Below are positions 44,459-56,259 of a stretch of DNA of 64,000 nucleotides, one piece after another; position 1 is the stretch's first letter; the number at the start of each line of letters is the position of its first letter. The notes beneath the pieces were generated by a model. It made no database searches, had not been told where the DNA came from, and saw only the letters and a program-made list of their open reading frames with translations. The DNA lies in assembly GCA_013373015.1 (NCBI GenBank), contig JABXIQ010000023.1:22659-86658 (forward strand), read 5' to 3'. Source of the stretch: Kangiellaceae bacterium. GTDB taxonomy: Bacteria; Pseudomonadota; Gammaproteobacteria; Enterobacterales; Kangiellaceae. Made by a program: the position numbers and the translations under genes.

Positions 44459-45655
44459 TTACGCTATTACGCCCAACTCACGACCCACTTTTTCAAACGC
44501 CGCCACGGCACGGTCAATATGTGACGTATCATGTGCTGCAGACATTTGAGTACGGATCCTCGCTTGACCTTTCGGTACCACTGGGAACGAGAAGCCAACC
44601 ACATAAATACCTTCTTCAAGCATTTTATCGGCAAACTTTGAAGCCAAGGCAGCATCGCCCAACATCACTGGAATAATTGGATGCTCACCTGGCACTAGAT
44701 CAAAGCCTAGTGCTGACATTTTTTCACGAAAATATTCACTATTACTGCGCAATTTGACACGCAAATCATCGCCTGCCTCTAGCATATCTAGAACTTTCAA
44801 GCTGGCCGATGCAATAACTGGTGCTAAAGTATTTGAAAATAAATATGGGCGTGAACGCTGACGTAGCCATTCTACAATTTCTTTGCTGGCCGAAGTATAA
44901 CCACCTGATGCACCACCAAGAGCTTTGCCTAAAGTGCCAGTAATAATATCGACGCGCCCCATCACATCGCAATACTCATGCGAACCTTTACCTTTTTCAC
45001 CAATAAAACCAACTGCATGAGAGTCATCAACCATGACTAATGCATTGTATTTGTCAGCCAAATCACATACAGATTTCAGATCTGCAATGATGCCGTCCAT
45101 TGAAAACACACCATCAGTTACGATTAATTTATAGCGCGCACCATCTGCATCAGCTTGTTGCAACTGCTGTTCTAGCTCTGCCATATTGTTATTGGCGTAG
45201 CGATAACGCTTAGCTTTACATAAACGCACACCATCAATAATTGAAGCATGGTTCAAGGCATCTGAAATGACCGCATCTTCAGCTGATAACAAAGTTTCAA
45301 ACAAACCACCATTTGCATCGAAACATGATGAATAAAGAATAGTATCTTCCATACCCAAGAAGTTGCTGATGCGGCTTTCTAACTCTTTATGTACCGTTTG
45401 CGTACCGCAAATAAAGCGCACTGACGCCATTCCGTAACCAAACTCATCGAGTGCTTTTTGACCAGCATCAATTAATTCAGGAGCATTAGCCAAACCTAAA
45501 TAGTTATTGGCACAAAAGTTGAGTACATCCTGACCTGTAGTTACGTGGATATCGGCCGCTTGCTGCGAATCAATTACCCGCTCAGCCTTATACAGACCAG
45601 CTTCTTTTACTTCATCAATTTGTGATTGGATATGGGCGTTAAATTTAGAGTTCAT
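44459..45655 (-). CDS. kbl: Glycine C-acetyltransferase (2-amino-3-ketobutyrate CoA ligase)
   Basis: PLP enzyme that cleaves 2-amino-3-ketobutyrate to glycine and acetyl-CoA, 398 residues. Motifs: [42 protein letters not shown], and the PLP Lys in [14 protein letters not shown]. It lies 46 bp upstream of tdh and is cotranscribed. Confidence 0.97.
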   Translation of the reverse strand: MNSKFNAHIQSQIDEVKEAGLYKAERVIDSQQAADIHVTTGQDVLNFCANNYLGLANAPELIDAGQKALDEFGYGMASVRFICGTQTVHKELESRISNFLGMEDTILYSSCFDANGGLFETLLSAEDAVISDALNHASIIDGVRLCKAKRYRYANNNMAELEQQLQQADADGARYKLIVTDGVFSMDGIIADLKSVCDLADKYNALVMVDDSHAVGFIGEKGKGSHEYCDVMGRVDIITGTLGKALGGASGGYTSASKEIVEWLRQRSRPYLFSNTLAPVIASASLKVLDMLEAGDDLRVKLRSNSEYFREKMSALGFDLVPGEHPIIPVMLGDAALASKFADKMLEEGIYVVGFSFPVVPKGQARIRTQMSAAHDTSHIDRAVAAFEKVGRELGVIA

Positions 45656-45748
45656 GCGATAAAGCCTTTTAATAATATCAGCAATAAATTGCCAACTATT
45701 CTAGCATCAAAAGGTGGTAATTATCAGTGATTAGAGGTAAGACTTGTA

Positions 45749-46402
45749 TTATTTCTTTGTCTTTGAGTCCATAAGATATTGCGATACCCAAACCGCCAAA
45801 ACAGCACCTGCAATAGTTGCCACAATATAGAACCATAAATGTTCTAGGTTGCCAGAAACAACCGCAGGAGCTATGGAACGAGCAGGGTTCATTGAAGCAT
45901 TAGTCACAGGGCCAGCAAACATGGCTTCAAGCCCAACAGTCGTGCCAATTGCCGCACCTGCCATTAAGCCTTTTTCTTTCGCGCCAAAAGCCACGTGCAT
46001 AATCACAAACATTAAAATAAAGGTCAGGATCAGCTCAATAACCAATGCTTTTTCTGGGGTAACAGTTGGAATGGTTGAGCCTAAAGTTCCATGCTCTGGA
46101 AATAGCCAGGCAAGAATAAGTGATGCACTAAATGCACCCGCTAATTGAGCAATAATATAGGGAGTTACTTCTTTAACAGGAAATCGTTTGGCCACAGCAA
46201 AACCAATAGTCACTGCAGGGTTGAGATGCGCACCTGATATATCGCCAACGGAATAGATAATGGCAGCAACGATCATGCCCCAAGTCAGCGCTACCCCTAC
46301 ATGAGTAATGGCACCGCCTGATACATCATTAATAATCATAGCTCCAGTACCAGCAAAAATTAGCATAAAGGTACCAAGATATTCAGCAATATAGTTGCGC
46401 AT
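45749..46402 (-). CDS. Aquaporin (MIP family channel)
   Basis: 217 residues, six membrane helices and two half-helices. NPA boxes are in GAHLNPAVTIG and ASMNPARSIAP. The pore-lining pattern after the second NPA (NPARSIAPA) favours a water channel over a glycerol facilitator, but this is inference. Confidence 0.93.
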   Translation of the reverse strand: MRNYIAEYLGTFMLIFAGTGAMIINDVSGGAITHVGVALTWGMIVAAIIYSVGDISGAHLNPAVTIGFAVAKRFPVKEVTPYIIAQLAGAFSASLILAWLFPEHGTLGSTIPTVTPEKALVIELILTFILMFVIMHVAFGAKEKGLMAGAAIGTTVGLEAMFAGPVTNASMNPARSIAPAVVSGNLEHLWFYIVATIAGAVLAVWVSQYLMDSKTKK

Positions 46403-46476
46403 TTTATTTGTAGAAAATAATATTTAGTCGCAGTTTGCCAAAATCTACTGCAAATCTCTAGTTCAAACTGCTAACA

Positions 46477-47991
46477 CTACCATTGGAAATCAATATTTTT
46501 TACTTTCTGTATCAAGATGGCCTGCATGGCTTGCGCATTCTTTAAATTTAGATAGGGGATCTCAATATGATGTGCGCCCAGTGCAGCACCCGCTGTATCT
46601 ACTTGTAAAGTAGCCATTTGGTGACGTCTATCAAATGGATTTTCTTTTATTTCAACAGTTTGAATCTTTGGCAACCGCACATAAGTCTCTTTTTTGAAGA
46701 TCACACCACTTTTATAAGCAATCACATCATTTGCTAAATAATAACCAGTATTTTTTACATACAACTTACCATAGATAGCTGACCAAGCACCCGCCAACAG
46801 CCATAAGGTTGCAAATAAATAAGGTGAATATGCATTTGTAATTAACAAGCCCAACGTCCACAACACCCACGAAACTTTAAAAACACGCTTCCATGCTCGT
46901 GGCTCAACAAGTGTCCAATTGACTGCTGTCCAGTCCACATCTTTTTGCACCTGCTGCAAATAGCTTATTCGCAGCTGTTTAGGCAACACAGGGGCAATAT
47001 GCTTCATAGTTACCCCCTGCTGCTCAGTATTAACGCCGCCGGCAGTTTCTATAGTCACGCCAATTCGTTTAAACCATCGATGCAACAATGAGTTGTGAAC
47101 CGTTAGGCTTTGTATTCGCGACATGGGAATGGTTGCTTGCAGTCGCGTTAACAACCCCATAGTGGCCGAAAGTTTTTGTTTCTTTTCTAGCAGTTCAAAA
47201 TCATGAAATTTGAACAAAGCCAAACCGATAGACAGCAGCCATAAGCAAATTAGTGCAACAAAAAGGAAGGCTATCGAATATGCAATTGCTGAAGCCACAC
47301 CACTAGAAGCTACAACACTGTCAACTGCTCCCTCAACCGTGTTGACCGCGCTCTTAATACTGCTCTTGATTAAACTCTCATTAGGGCCATCTAAAAACTG
47401 CGAAAGAAAACCGAAGAACACTGCCACAACCACTAATCCGCGATTGGATATAATGCCGTAACGTGCTATTTCTGCAAAGGGTAACGTCAAGATGGCTGTT
47501 TTTTTATTTTCTACTGACGCCTCATTCGCTTCCAACTCTTCATGTTCATCATTAAGGCGTTGTCGTAATAACTTTACCGCCTGCATATCAATAACATTAA
47601 TCACTGCTTCTGGCTTGCCGCCTGATGCGGATTCAAGTTGTACTTTGACCACTCCAAAAATTCGATGTAAAGGGTTCTGAATAAGATTCAGATTTTGAAT
47701 TTTATTATAGGGAACTTGCCTTACATTACGGAAAAGAATGCCCTCTTTAACGCGAATTTGTTTTTCTTCAAGCCAATAACGATAAAAATAATACTGAATA
47801 ATCGAACCAATACTCACAAATGCCGCAATTGCTAACGCAATGTATTCCCAATAACTTCCTCGCGAACTCACAAGCGCTAAAAATGCTGGGAAAATTAACT
47901 TTTTAATATTATCGAACAGAATAAATAGCGGAGATGTTTTGTGTAAACGGTATTCTGTTGCCTGCAATTGTTCGTCATTACTAGACGGCAT
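46477..47991 (-). CDS. Bacterial PH-domain membrane protein, YdbT-like
   Basis: 504 residues with several membrane helix pairs and three bPH2 (DUF304) modules: about 55-140, 265-340 and 400-490. Recurrent PH motifs include VPYNKIQNLNLIQNPLHRIFG, IPMSRIQSLTVHNSLLHRWF and LPKIQTVEIKENPFDRR. Partner of the smaller YdbS-like protein encoded just upstream with an 11-bp overlap. Function unknown; the pair is widespread. Confidence 0.88.
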   Translation of the reverse strand: MPSSNDEQLQATEYRLHKTSPLFILFDNIKKLIFPAFLALVSSRGSYWEYIALAIAAFVSIGSIIQYYFYRYWLEEKQIRVKEGILFRNVRQVPYNKIQNLNLIQNPLHRIFGVVKVQLESASGGKPEAVINVIDMQAVKLLRQRLNDEHEELEANEASVENKKTAILTLPFAEIARYGIISNRGLVVVAVFFGFLSQFLDGPNESLIKSSIKSAVNTVEGAVDSVVASSGVASAIAYSIAFLFVALICLWLLSIGLALFKFHDFELLEKKQKLSATMGLLTRLQATIPMSRIQSLTVHNSLLHRWFKRIGVTIETAGGVNTEQQGVTMKHIAPVLPKQLRISYLQQVQKDVDWTAVNWTLVEPRAWKRVFKVSWVLWTLGLLITNAYSPYLFATLWLLAGAWSAIYGKLYVKNTGYYLANDVIAYKSGVIFKKETYVRLPKIQTVEIKENPFDRRHQMATLQVDTAGAALGAHHIEIPYLNLKNAQAMQAILIQKVKNIDFQW

Positions 47992-48463
47992 CAGACATTT
48001 CCTCGTCTAACAAATAACCACGCAATTCATTAGCAATATCAAAGGCAATCCCTGACAAATCAACAGAAGCATCGCGAGTACCCGCCGTATGCACTGTTAA
48101 CTTTGCTAACTGATACTTTCGCTCAAGAGGTCCTTGCGAAACATCCGTATGCTGCACCCGATTTTTCGGAACCAACGTCTTTTTACGCCACAAAACTCCT
48201 TTTTGAATATACAAACCTTCATCAGCCAGCCAATAATAGCTATAGTCATAAGATTTTTTTGCATAGACAAATGAAACCATAAATACCAGAAGCGCAACTA
48301 TAGCACCAATGACAGGCACCCAGTAATTACCACTTGCCACACCAATAAAAATTGAGACCCCCAAAGGAATTAGTGCTACTAATGAACCTGTGATTCTTGA
48401 TACTTTAATCGAATCTGGATGAAGTCGCTGCGCGTTTTCTGGAATATTATTGATTAATGGCAT
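47981..48463 (-). CDS. Bacterial PH-domain membrane protein, YdbS-like
   Basis: 160 residues; two membrane helices (about 25-65) followed by one bPH2 domain with VPKNRVQHTDVSQGPLERKYQLAKL and TAGTRDASVDLSGI. First gene of the ydbS-ydbT-like pair; its 3' end overlaps the next gene by 11 bp. Confidence 0.87.
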   Translation of the reverse strand: MPLINNIPENAQRLHPDSIKVSRITGSLVALIPLGVSIFIGVASGNYWVPVIGAIVALLVFMVSFVYAKKSYDYSYYWLADEGLYIQKGVLWRKKTLVPKNRVQHTDVSQGPLERKYQLAKLTVHTAGTRDASVDLSGIAFDIANELRGYLLDEEMSDAV

Positions 48464-48598
48464 ATGGCACTTTTTATTGTTGAAATCCCTGTTTATTCTT
48501 TGATTATACTAATATTTCTGAACTGGGCTAGTATCAGCTTGTAAGTAAATATATCCTCATTGCTAGATTAATTTGCTCACTCTTATTTCGTAATCAAC

Positions 48599-48922
48599 TT
48601 ACTTTCTATGCCATGCCGCTATACCACCTTGCAAACTATAAACACAGCTAAAATCGGCTTGTACTAATAAGCTGGCGGCATTAAAACTTTTTTGCCCCAC
48701 CTGACAATAGACTACAACAGGTTCATCAGGATCAAGATGGTTTATCGCACTCGCAAACTCCGTAATTGGGATATTGATCCCACCAAGGTTGCTTTGTAGG
48801 TGGTCTTCCCTATTTCGCACATCAATAAGAATTGGCTTTTCATTTTGACTTAGCCAAAGAGTCAACTCAGCTGGATAAATGAACTGAACTTGCTCTGATT
48901 CTTTTGCACTAAAAATTGTCAT
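48599..48922 (-). CDS. Rhodanese-like sulfurtransferase at the end of the thi operon
   Basis: 107 residues, single rhodanese domain. Active-site Cys is in VVYCQVGQKSFNA; ILIDVRNREDHLQSNLGG and YSLQGGIAAW flank it. It begins 3 bp after thiDE, so it is cotranscribed with the thiamine genes. A role in delivering sulfur to ThiS is a reasonable inference, as no thiF or thiI is present in this operon. Confidence 0.9.
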   Translation of the reverse strand: MTIFSAKESEQVQFIYPAELTLWLSQNEKPILIDVRNREDHLQSNLGGINIPITEFASAINHLDPDEPVVVYCQVGQKSFNAASLLVQADFSCVYSLQGGIAAWHRK

Positions 48923-48925
48923 GAG

Positions 48926-50419
48926 TTATTGGAGCGTGTGTTTGTTTATCAATTCAATCATTTGCTGAGCAGCTAACTCTGGTTGCTCTGCGTGAGTAAT
49001 TGCCGAAATCATTGCAATACCAGAAACACCGGTGTGCGCCACTTCTGTTATCTTTTGCATATCAATCCCGCCAATAGCAACCCAAGGATATTCAGACATG
49101 GTGCTTTTCCAATAAGATAAGTTTTCAACTCCGTGCGGAATCCACGGCATTTGTTTACTATCGGTATGGTACACAGGCCCACAGGCCAAATAACTAGGTT
49201 GAATAGCATGTGCTCGCGCCACTTCATAATAGCAATGAGTGCTTACACCTAACCTTAACCCCGCCTTGGCAATTGCAGCAATATCCGCATCATCTGAATC
49301 TTCCTGTCCTAAATGCACACCATAGGCTTGATGCTTAATCGCTATTTGCCAGTAGTCGTTAATAAATAACCGAGCACTGTACTTTTCTGCAATACTAATA
49401 GCATTAACTATTTCTTGTTCTAACTCGTCACCCTCAAGATCTTTAACTCGTAATTGAATGGTTGTAACACCTAGCGGAAGTAAACGCTCTAGCCATTGCG
49501 CACGATCAACTACCGGATATAAACCCAAAGGTTCTTCTCCACAGTTAGGGAAGTTATAAAACTCTGTATGCAAATTTTTTGTTAAGCGAGGCATATAGTC
49601 TTGCTTGGCAGGCCAGGATAAAGGTTTTAACGGACCTTTGCCCTTACCAATTCTATAACCATTTTCTATAGCCTGATTGATTTGCATTTTACCAATAACA
49701 ACTGCATCTTTTAGAGAATAGTTTAATGACCAAGCAGAGGCTATAGAAGCCGCTAACACACAACCTGTTCCGCGCGTATTGTCATTATGAAGACGATCAT
49801 TGATAAGCCAAAAAGATTCACTTACTTCACTCACCGCATCACTACAAAAATAATCTGCGCAGAAATCTTCATTAGCGTGCCCACCTTTTACTAACACCGC
49901 TTTAACACCAGCTGATAAAATATCATCTACTGCAAACTCAATATCTTGCAACTTTTTAATTTTACGTTGCGTCAATAGCTCTAATTCTGGGATATTCGGC
50001 GTTAATAAATCAATTTTATCAAACAATGTTTTGAAAGCTTCCTGCGCAGCTTGATCCATCAACTGAGCACCAGATGAGCTGATCATTACGGGATCGACGA
50101 TCAATTTTCCGTGATACTCTTTTAGAAAATCTTTTAAGGCATTAATAGCATCTAGTGTTGGTAATAATCCGACTTTAATTACGCTCGCAGGTAAATCTTC
50201 TTTTAACGCGTTAAACTGCGATCGGATTTGCTCTTCATTTAAGGGATTTATCGCTAACACTTTACGTGAATTTTGAGCTGTTACTGCCGTTGTGATCATG
50301 CATGGATGAGCACCTAACGCTTCAATCGCCCTAATATCTGCTACTTGGCCTGCTAAGCCAGAACAATCTGAACCAGCAACTGACCATACAATAGGTTTAT
50401 CTTTAATAGAATGATTCAT
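48926..50419 (-). CDS. thiDE: Bifunctional HMP-phosphate kinase / thiamine-phosphate synthase
   Basis: Fusion of 497 residues. The first about 270 are ThiD (phosphomethylpyrimidine kinase): SVAGSDCSGLAGQVADIRA, DPVMISSSGAQL, VKGGH, and NDNTRGTGCVLAASIASA. The last about 210 are ThiE: GLYPVVDRAQWLE, TIQLRVKDLEGDE, LFINDYWQIA, GVHLGQEDSDDAD and GPVYHTDSKQMPW. Couples pyrimidine phosphorylation with its joining to the thiazole. Starts 15 bp after thiG. Confidence 0.95.
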   Translation of the reverse strand: MNHSIKDKPIVWSVAGSDCSGLAGQVADIRAIEALGAHPCMITTAVTAQNSRKVLAINPLNEEQIRSQFNALKEDLPASVIKVGLLPTLDAINALKDFLKEYHGKLIVDPVMISSSGAQLMDQAAQEAFKTLFDKIDLLTPNIPELELLTQRKIKKLQDIEFAVDDILSAGVKAVLVKGGHANEDFCADYFCSDAVSEVSESFWLINDRLHNDNTRGTGCVLAASIASAWSLNYSLKDAVVIGKMQINQAIENGYRIGKGKGPLKPLSWPAKQDYMPRLTKNLHTEFYNFPNCGEEPLGLYPVVDRAQWLERLLPLGVTTIQLRVKDLEGDELEQEIVNAISIAEKYSARLFINDYWQIAIKHQAYGVHLGQEDSDDADIAAIAKAGLRLGVSTHCYYEVARAHAIQPSYLACGPVYHTDSKQMPWIPHGVENLSYWKSTMSEYPWVAIGGIDMQKITEVAHTGVSGIAMISAITHAEQPELAAQQMIELINKHTLQ

Positions 50420-50434
50420 TTTTAATTTAATGGA

Positions 50435-51205
50435 TTAGTCATTGTGCCAGAATGGAGTACCCACAACAGGCGTACTTGGCTTAGCTAAATCACGTTTGGG
50501 AATTGCACCTGCTTGATAGGCTTGATGACCAGCAATAACTGCATTTTTGAACGCAGAAGCCATCATAACTGGATCCTCTGCTTGGGCAATTGCCGTATTT
50601 AATAAGACCGCATCATAACCCATTTCCATTGCCTGCGCTGCATGAGAAGGCAAGCCCAATCCTGCATCAATAATCATGGGCACATCAGGTAGGCGCTCTC
50701 TCAAAATTTGCAGAGCATAGGGATCCGTTAAACCGCGACCGGTTCCGATTGGAGCACCCCATGGCATCAAAATATTACAACCTACATCCAGCAATTTCTG
50801 ACATAGCACCAAATCATCGGTGCAATATGGAAAAACTTCAAAACCGCGCTTAATGAGTTCTTTTGCTGCTTCTACTAACTGGAAAGGATCCGGCTGCAAA
50901 TTATAATCGTCACCAATCACTTCCAATTTTATCCAATCGGTCTGAAAAAGTTCTCGCGCCATTTCTGCGGTAGTAATCGCTTCTTTTGTGGAATGACAAC
51001 CGGCAGTATTTGGTAGCCAATGGCAATCTAACTGATTAATTTGTTGCCAAAAATTTTCACCACCTTGCCCTTGTCTACGCACAGAAACCGTTATTACTTG
51101 TGACTCTGAAGCTTTTAAAGCATCCAACATAATTTGCGGCGATGGATATAAAGCCGTGCCAACAAATAATCTGCTTGATATTTCTTTACCACCAATTTTC
51201 AACAT
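50435..51205 (-). CDS. thiG: Thiazole synthase
   Basis: Forms the thiazole phosphate of thiamine from DXP, dehydroglycine and ThiS-thiocarboxylate, 256 residues, TIM barrel. Motifs: [14 protein letters not shown], the Schiff-base Lys in [11 protein letters not shown], and [37 protein letters not shown]. Lies 76 bp after thiS. Confidence 0.97.
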   Translation of the reverse strand: MLKIGGKEISSRLFVGTALYPSPQIMLDALKASESQVITVSVRRQGQGGENFWQQINQLDCHWLPNTAGCHSTKEAITTAEMARELFQTDWIKLEVIGDDYNLQPDPFQLVEAAKELIKRGFEVFPYCTDDLVLCQKLLDVGCNILMPWGAPIGTGRGLTDPYALQILRERLPDVPMIIDAGLGLPSHAAQAMEMGYDAVLLNTAIAQAEDPVMMASAFKNAVIAGHQAYQAGAIPKRDLAKPSTPVVGTPFWHND

Positions 51206-51281
51206 ACGTACTCATATACCTTAATTTGCTAGTGCTTTTGGCTAAAAATTCATTAACAAAGTAACTTTAACAACAAAGTTT

Positions 51282-51494
51282 CTAGCCACCTTGCATTGGT
51301 AAAACAATTTCAACTTTATCAAAATCACGAAGATAGGTTTCGCTATAAATTGATCTTGGTACGAATTCCATATTAACTGCTATAGCAAAATTTTCTTGTT
51401 CCAAATAACCCTGATTTCGATACCACTCGATAAACTGACTGATACTCAAGTTATCTTCAACGATCAGTTGTTCAGCATTAACTGTTAATTGCAT
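51282..51494 (-). CDS. thiS: Sulfur-carrier protein ThiS
   Basis: Ubiquitin-like carrier of about 70 residues ending in the required Gly-Gly (LPMQGG). The start is most likely ATG 51494 (MQLTVNAEQL); the frame is open to 51512. It overlaps the end of thiO by 17 bp. Confidence 0.92.
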   Translation of the reverse strand: MQLTVNAEQLIVEDNLSISQFIEWYRNQGYLEQENFAIAVNMEFVPRSIYSETYLRDFDKVEIVLPMQGG

Positions 51495-52533
51495 AATGTT
51501 TCTCGTTATCAATTATTGCTTGAAATGATGTCAGTGTTTTTTCTACCAGCGCTGGCGCCAGTAAAATCCCATGCCTATATAAACCATTAATTCTGCCCAA
51601 TCCTTTTTCAAGCTGAACCAGTGGCAAATTATCAGGCAACGCTGGCCGGCAATTGACAACCGATTTAATGATGCGAGCTTCGCCAAATCCTTTGTGCACG
51701 CTATAAGCGGCAGATAATAGTTCCAAACTTGAGCGTACCGAGACAGGAGAAAAATCTTCTGATTCTATTTCTGTAGCCCCAACCAAATAGATATTATTCG
51801 GACGAGGTACAATATATATTCGATAACGAGGATGCATTAGACGTGTTAAGTGTTCAATATTAACATCTGGAGCCTCTAACCATAACAGCTCGCCACGCAC
51901 AGCTCTTAACGGCAAATCATTTTTTGCACCAACCCCGCGGCAATCGAATACCCAATCAAAATTATAACTACCTTCCTCAGTTTTTACTTCGCCTGCATTG
52001 AGTTCTGTTACCAAACAGTTGTCAATCCATTTGCAATCGGATAGCTCTTGTTTAAGTGCCGTCATCAAACCGATAGGATCTATTTGGCCTTCAGTGGACA
52101 AAAATAAACCTTCACCTAACATTTCCAATTCAGCTTCTTTTTCAATAATGCTTATTGGCCTAACATATTCATCGCAATTTTTAAGTTTTCTCTTAATCAC
52201 ATTATAAAAATGCTGCAATTCTACTCTATCATTTTTATGTGCCGTAACTAATGAACCCAATTGCCTAAAAAATACTTTTTGAGAAAGCTCTTTTAACCAT
52301 TGCGGATACAGCTTCATAGAGCGGTTACCAAGCTCAAAAATAGTTGTTTCAGCCATTTCCAGTTCGGCTAAAGGCGACAAAATTCCTGCTGGTGCAAACG
52401 AGCAAGCCTCTTGGCTATTGCAATCTTCTTTATCAAAGATTGTTACCTCATAACCAAATTGCTCACTCAACTTAGATAAACGCCATGCAAGCATTCGTCC
52501 GGCAATGCCAGCACCAACTACCGCTAGTTTCAT
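51478..52533 (-). CDS. thiO: Glycine oxidase ThiO
   Basis: FAD-dependent oxidase producing dehydroglycine for the thiazole, 351 residues. N-terminal VVGAGIAGRMLAWRLSKL dinucleotide loop, FAPAGILSPLAE, RAVRGELLWLEAP and the C-terminal GLYRHGILLAP. An O2-dependent thiazole route fits an aerobe. Starts 8 bp after thiC. Confidence 0.95.
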   Translation of the reverse strand: MKLAVVGAGIAGRMLAWRLSKLSEQFGYEVTIFDKEDCNSQEACSFAPAGILSPLAELEMAETTIFELGNRSMKLYPQWLKELSQKVFFRQLGSLVTAHKNDRVELQHFYNVIKRKLKNCDEYVRPISIIEKEAELEMLGEGLFLSTEGQIDPIGLMTALKQELSDCKWIDNCLVTELNAGEVKTEEGSYNFDWVFDCRGVGAKNDLPLRAVRGELLWLEAPDVNIEHLTRLMHPRYRIYIVPRPNNIYLVGATEIESEDFSPVSVRSSLELLSAAYSVHKGFGEARIIKSVVNCRPALPDNLPLVQLEKGLGRINGLYRHGILLAPALVEKTLTSFQAIIDNEKHYAINS

Positions 52534-52541
52534 TCTGTTGA

Positions 52542-54407
<1,866 letters not shown>

Positions 54408-54487
54408 CTATCTTGGTAAAGATCACTGGCACGGCGTTGCTAAGAAAAGGTAATGATATCAATGAGTTGTAAAACCCATTAGCTAGA

Positions 54488-54590
54488 ATTACTCTTCCCT
54501 ACGCCGATGCTAGTCGGATCAGGTTATACGGGTTTGCATACGCATCTCAGCCCTTTTCTTGCCTTGACAAAGGTGGGCACCCCGAGAGTT
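54488..54590 (-). promoter_or_regulatory. TPP riboswitch (THI element)
   Basis: On the minus strand, GGGGTGCCC opens the aptamer, GGGCTGAGATGCG and ACCCGTATAACCTGATC give the conserved THI-box core, and CGGCGTAGGGAAGAG closes it. Located upstream of thiC. It should repress the operon when thiamine pyrophosphate is high, probably by hiding the ribosome site or by termination before thiC. Confidence 0.96.
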
Positions 54591-54591
54591 G

Positions 54592-54619
54592 GTTATATTG
54601 TAGTTTTTTTATTCAACAA
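54592..54619 (-). promoter_or_regulatory. Predicted promoter of the thi operon
   Basis: Minus-strand TTGTTG (54619-54614), 16-bp spacer, TATAAC (54597-54592). The transcript would start about 54585, at the beginning of the riboswitch. Confidence 0.5.
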
Positions 54620-54631
54620 GTTCCAGCAATG

Positions 54632-55228
54632 CTAACCTTCAATAACCATTAATTGCTCAACGAAGATCAGTTCGCAAGCACCATCGCCAGTATCCTTTCG
54701 GGTTAAAGAGCTTTGCCAGCGCCAGTTTTGCTCTTGATCTTCTACTTTGACAAGCTGCCCTATGATCTGAATAATTTGTCCTGCTTTTACCTTGTTGATT
54801 TGCTTTTCTACATAACTGTTGGCAGGTATCAGATGCATGTTGGCGCTATGAGTTTGAATTTCTTGTTGTGGAATTGGGGCATTTTGATAACGATAGCGAT
54901 ACCACCGACCTGATTGGGAAACATCAAGATGCTCTAATACCGCTTCATCCGACATTCTTCCCCAACCTAACGCCAAGTCCATGGGTGAAATGTCTGCCCC
55001 TTTGTCAAAACGATAATCTTCCCGCCTAATCACTTTCGCTTTAATGTCAAAGTCAGCTAACGGGGTCATAACATAACCTTTGAAATCAAAAGGATTTGGC
55101 TCATCAATGGCAGTTTGTACTGGCTCTTCTTTGGCTTTAACTCCTGCGCCAAGCACCACAGGCTGGCGAGCTTTGATAAATATCGCAAATAAGACGATTG
55201 ATAGAGTAATTAAAAGTATTTTTTTCAT
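54632..55228 (-). CDS. Conserved hypothetical membrane-anchored protein
   Basis: About 198 residues from ATG 55228 (the frame is open to 55243). One N-terminal helix (about 3-20) anchors it or is a signal peptide. The body contains DLALGWGRMSD, RWYRYRYQNAPIPQQEI and HSANMHLIPAN, motifs I associate with an unnamed gammaproteobacterial protein family. No catalytic signature seen. Function unknown. Confidence 0.75.
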   Translation of the reverse strand: MKKILLITLSIVLFAIFIKARQPVVLGAGVKAKEEPVQTAIDEPNPFDFKGYVMTPLADFDIKAKVIRREDYRFDKGADISPMDLALGWGRMSDEAVLEHLDVSQSGRWYRYRYQNAPIPQQEIQTHSANMHLIPANSYVEKQINKVKAGQIIQIIGQLVKVEDQEQNWRWQSSLTRKDTGDGACELIFVEQLMVIEG

Positions 55229-55266
55229 CACAAAATCATACAATTATCTTAGTTTTAAGGCTATGA

Positions 55267-55292
55267 ATAAAAAAATGGCGACTTTCGTCGCC
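55267..55292 (-). terminator. Rho-independent terminator downstream of the DUF4870 gene
   Basis: Minus strand: GGCGAC-GAAA-GTCGCC stem with a GNRA tetraloop followed by A and a run of seven T. It is about 105 nt after the DUF4870 stop. Confidence 0.85.
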
Positions 55293-55397
55293 TGGGGTAT
55301 GTTAGTAGAGAGTTCTCTGGAGAGAGATTGCTTTTTAGGCTTTTTATTTTTTTTAGTTATTAATCTTATCTATAGTTTCTCTGTTTTTTGCTTATGA

Positions 55398-55883
55398 TTA
55401 GTTAATCAATCGTAAGGCAAAGGGGTATTTGTAGTGCTCACCTTCATTGGCTTTAATTGACGCAATGACAATTAGCACGAAGTGGAACAATAACAGTAGT
55501 GGCCACAATACTAATCCTACTAATACGATGATCAGAACCGTTGCAATCACGTAGCCCAGCAACATCGTTATATTAAAGTTCAAGGCTTCTTTAGCATTCT
55601 CATCAACCAGCTTCGATTCGTTTTTCTTAAACAACCAAATAATTAATGGTCCTACGATCATCCCGATCCAACCTATTACTGGTATTAAGGCAACCAAAGC
55701 CGATAAGTGCGCCAACATTGACCAGGTCTTTTCTTCGCTCGTAATTTCCTCAGTTCCTAATACTTCTGCCTCACCTTCGTACACACGACCAGAATCCTTC
55801 TCTGCGTTGTTCTCGGTATTACTCTGTGTAGATTTCGCTTCAACTTCTTCAGCTTCTACTTTTTTATTGGTTTCATCAGTCAT
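55398..55883 (-). CDS. DUF4870 (TIC20-like) membrane protein
   Basis: About 161 residues from ATG 55883, which has GGGAG before it. An acidic, disordered N-terminal 50 residues precede three helices carrying the DUF4870 pattern: TWSMLAHLSALVALIPVIGW, GPLIIWLFKKNES, VDENAKEALNFNI and FALRLIN at the end. Function unknown. A tetraloop terminator follows. Confidence 0.85.
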   Translation of the reverse strand: MTDETNKKVEAEEVEAKSTQSNTENNAEKDSGRVYEGEAEVLGTEEITSEEKTWSMLAHLSALVALIPVIGWIGMIVGPLIIWLFKKNESKLVDENAKEALNFNITMLLGYVIATVLIIVLVGLVLWPLLLLFHFVLIVIASIKANEGEHYKYPFALRLIN

Positions 55884-56259
55884 GCGTTTTATCTCCCGCT
55901 TCATTAACTTACGAATCCAGATTAGCAAAAAAAAGTATTTCAGAATGTTACTAATGGTGATATCAATTAACGAAGAAAAACTACTTCCATTTATGCTCTT
56001 GTATATACAACAAGCTTCATCTAACCCATTGTTTTTATAGGCATTAATTTTAACACTTTACTTTCGAACAAAATTTAACCATGTGTAAGGATAAGCAGAC
56101 GTACTAATAAAAACACTATAAGCTATTGATATTAAAGAATAATTTTATTTGAAAATTTTTTGCAGGGCATGAACAAGACCCTGAACATAGATTAACTTAT
56201 TGAAATATAAAGAAAAAAGGTTGTGGATAATGTATAAGTTGAATGTTTGAGCCTAATAA
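55884..56259. other. Intergenic region without recognised gene
   Basis: About 375 A+T-rich bases between the DUF4870 gene and the His-rich protein gene. Apart from the DUF4870 ribosome site and a weak CAGGG/CCCTG inverted pair near 56164-56193, nothing supportable was seen. Confidence 0.5.
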
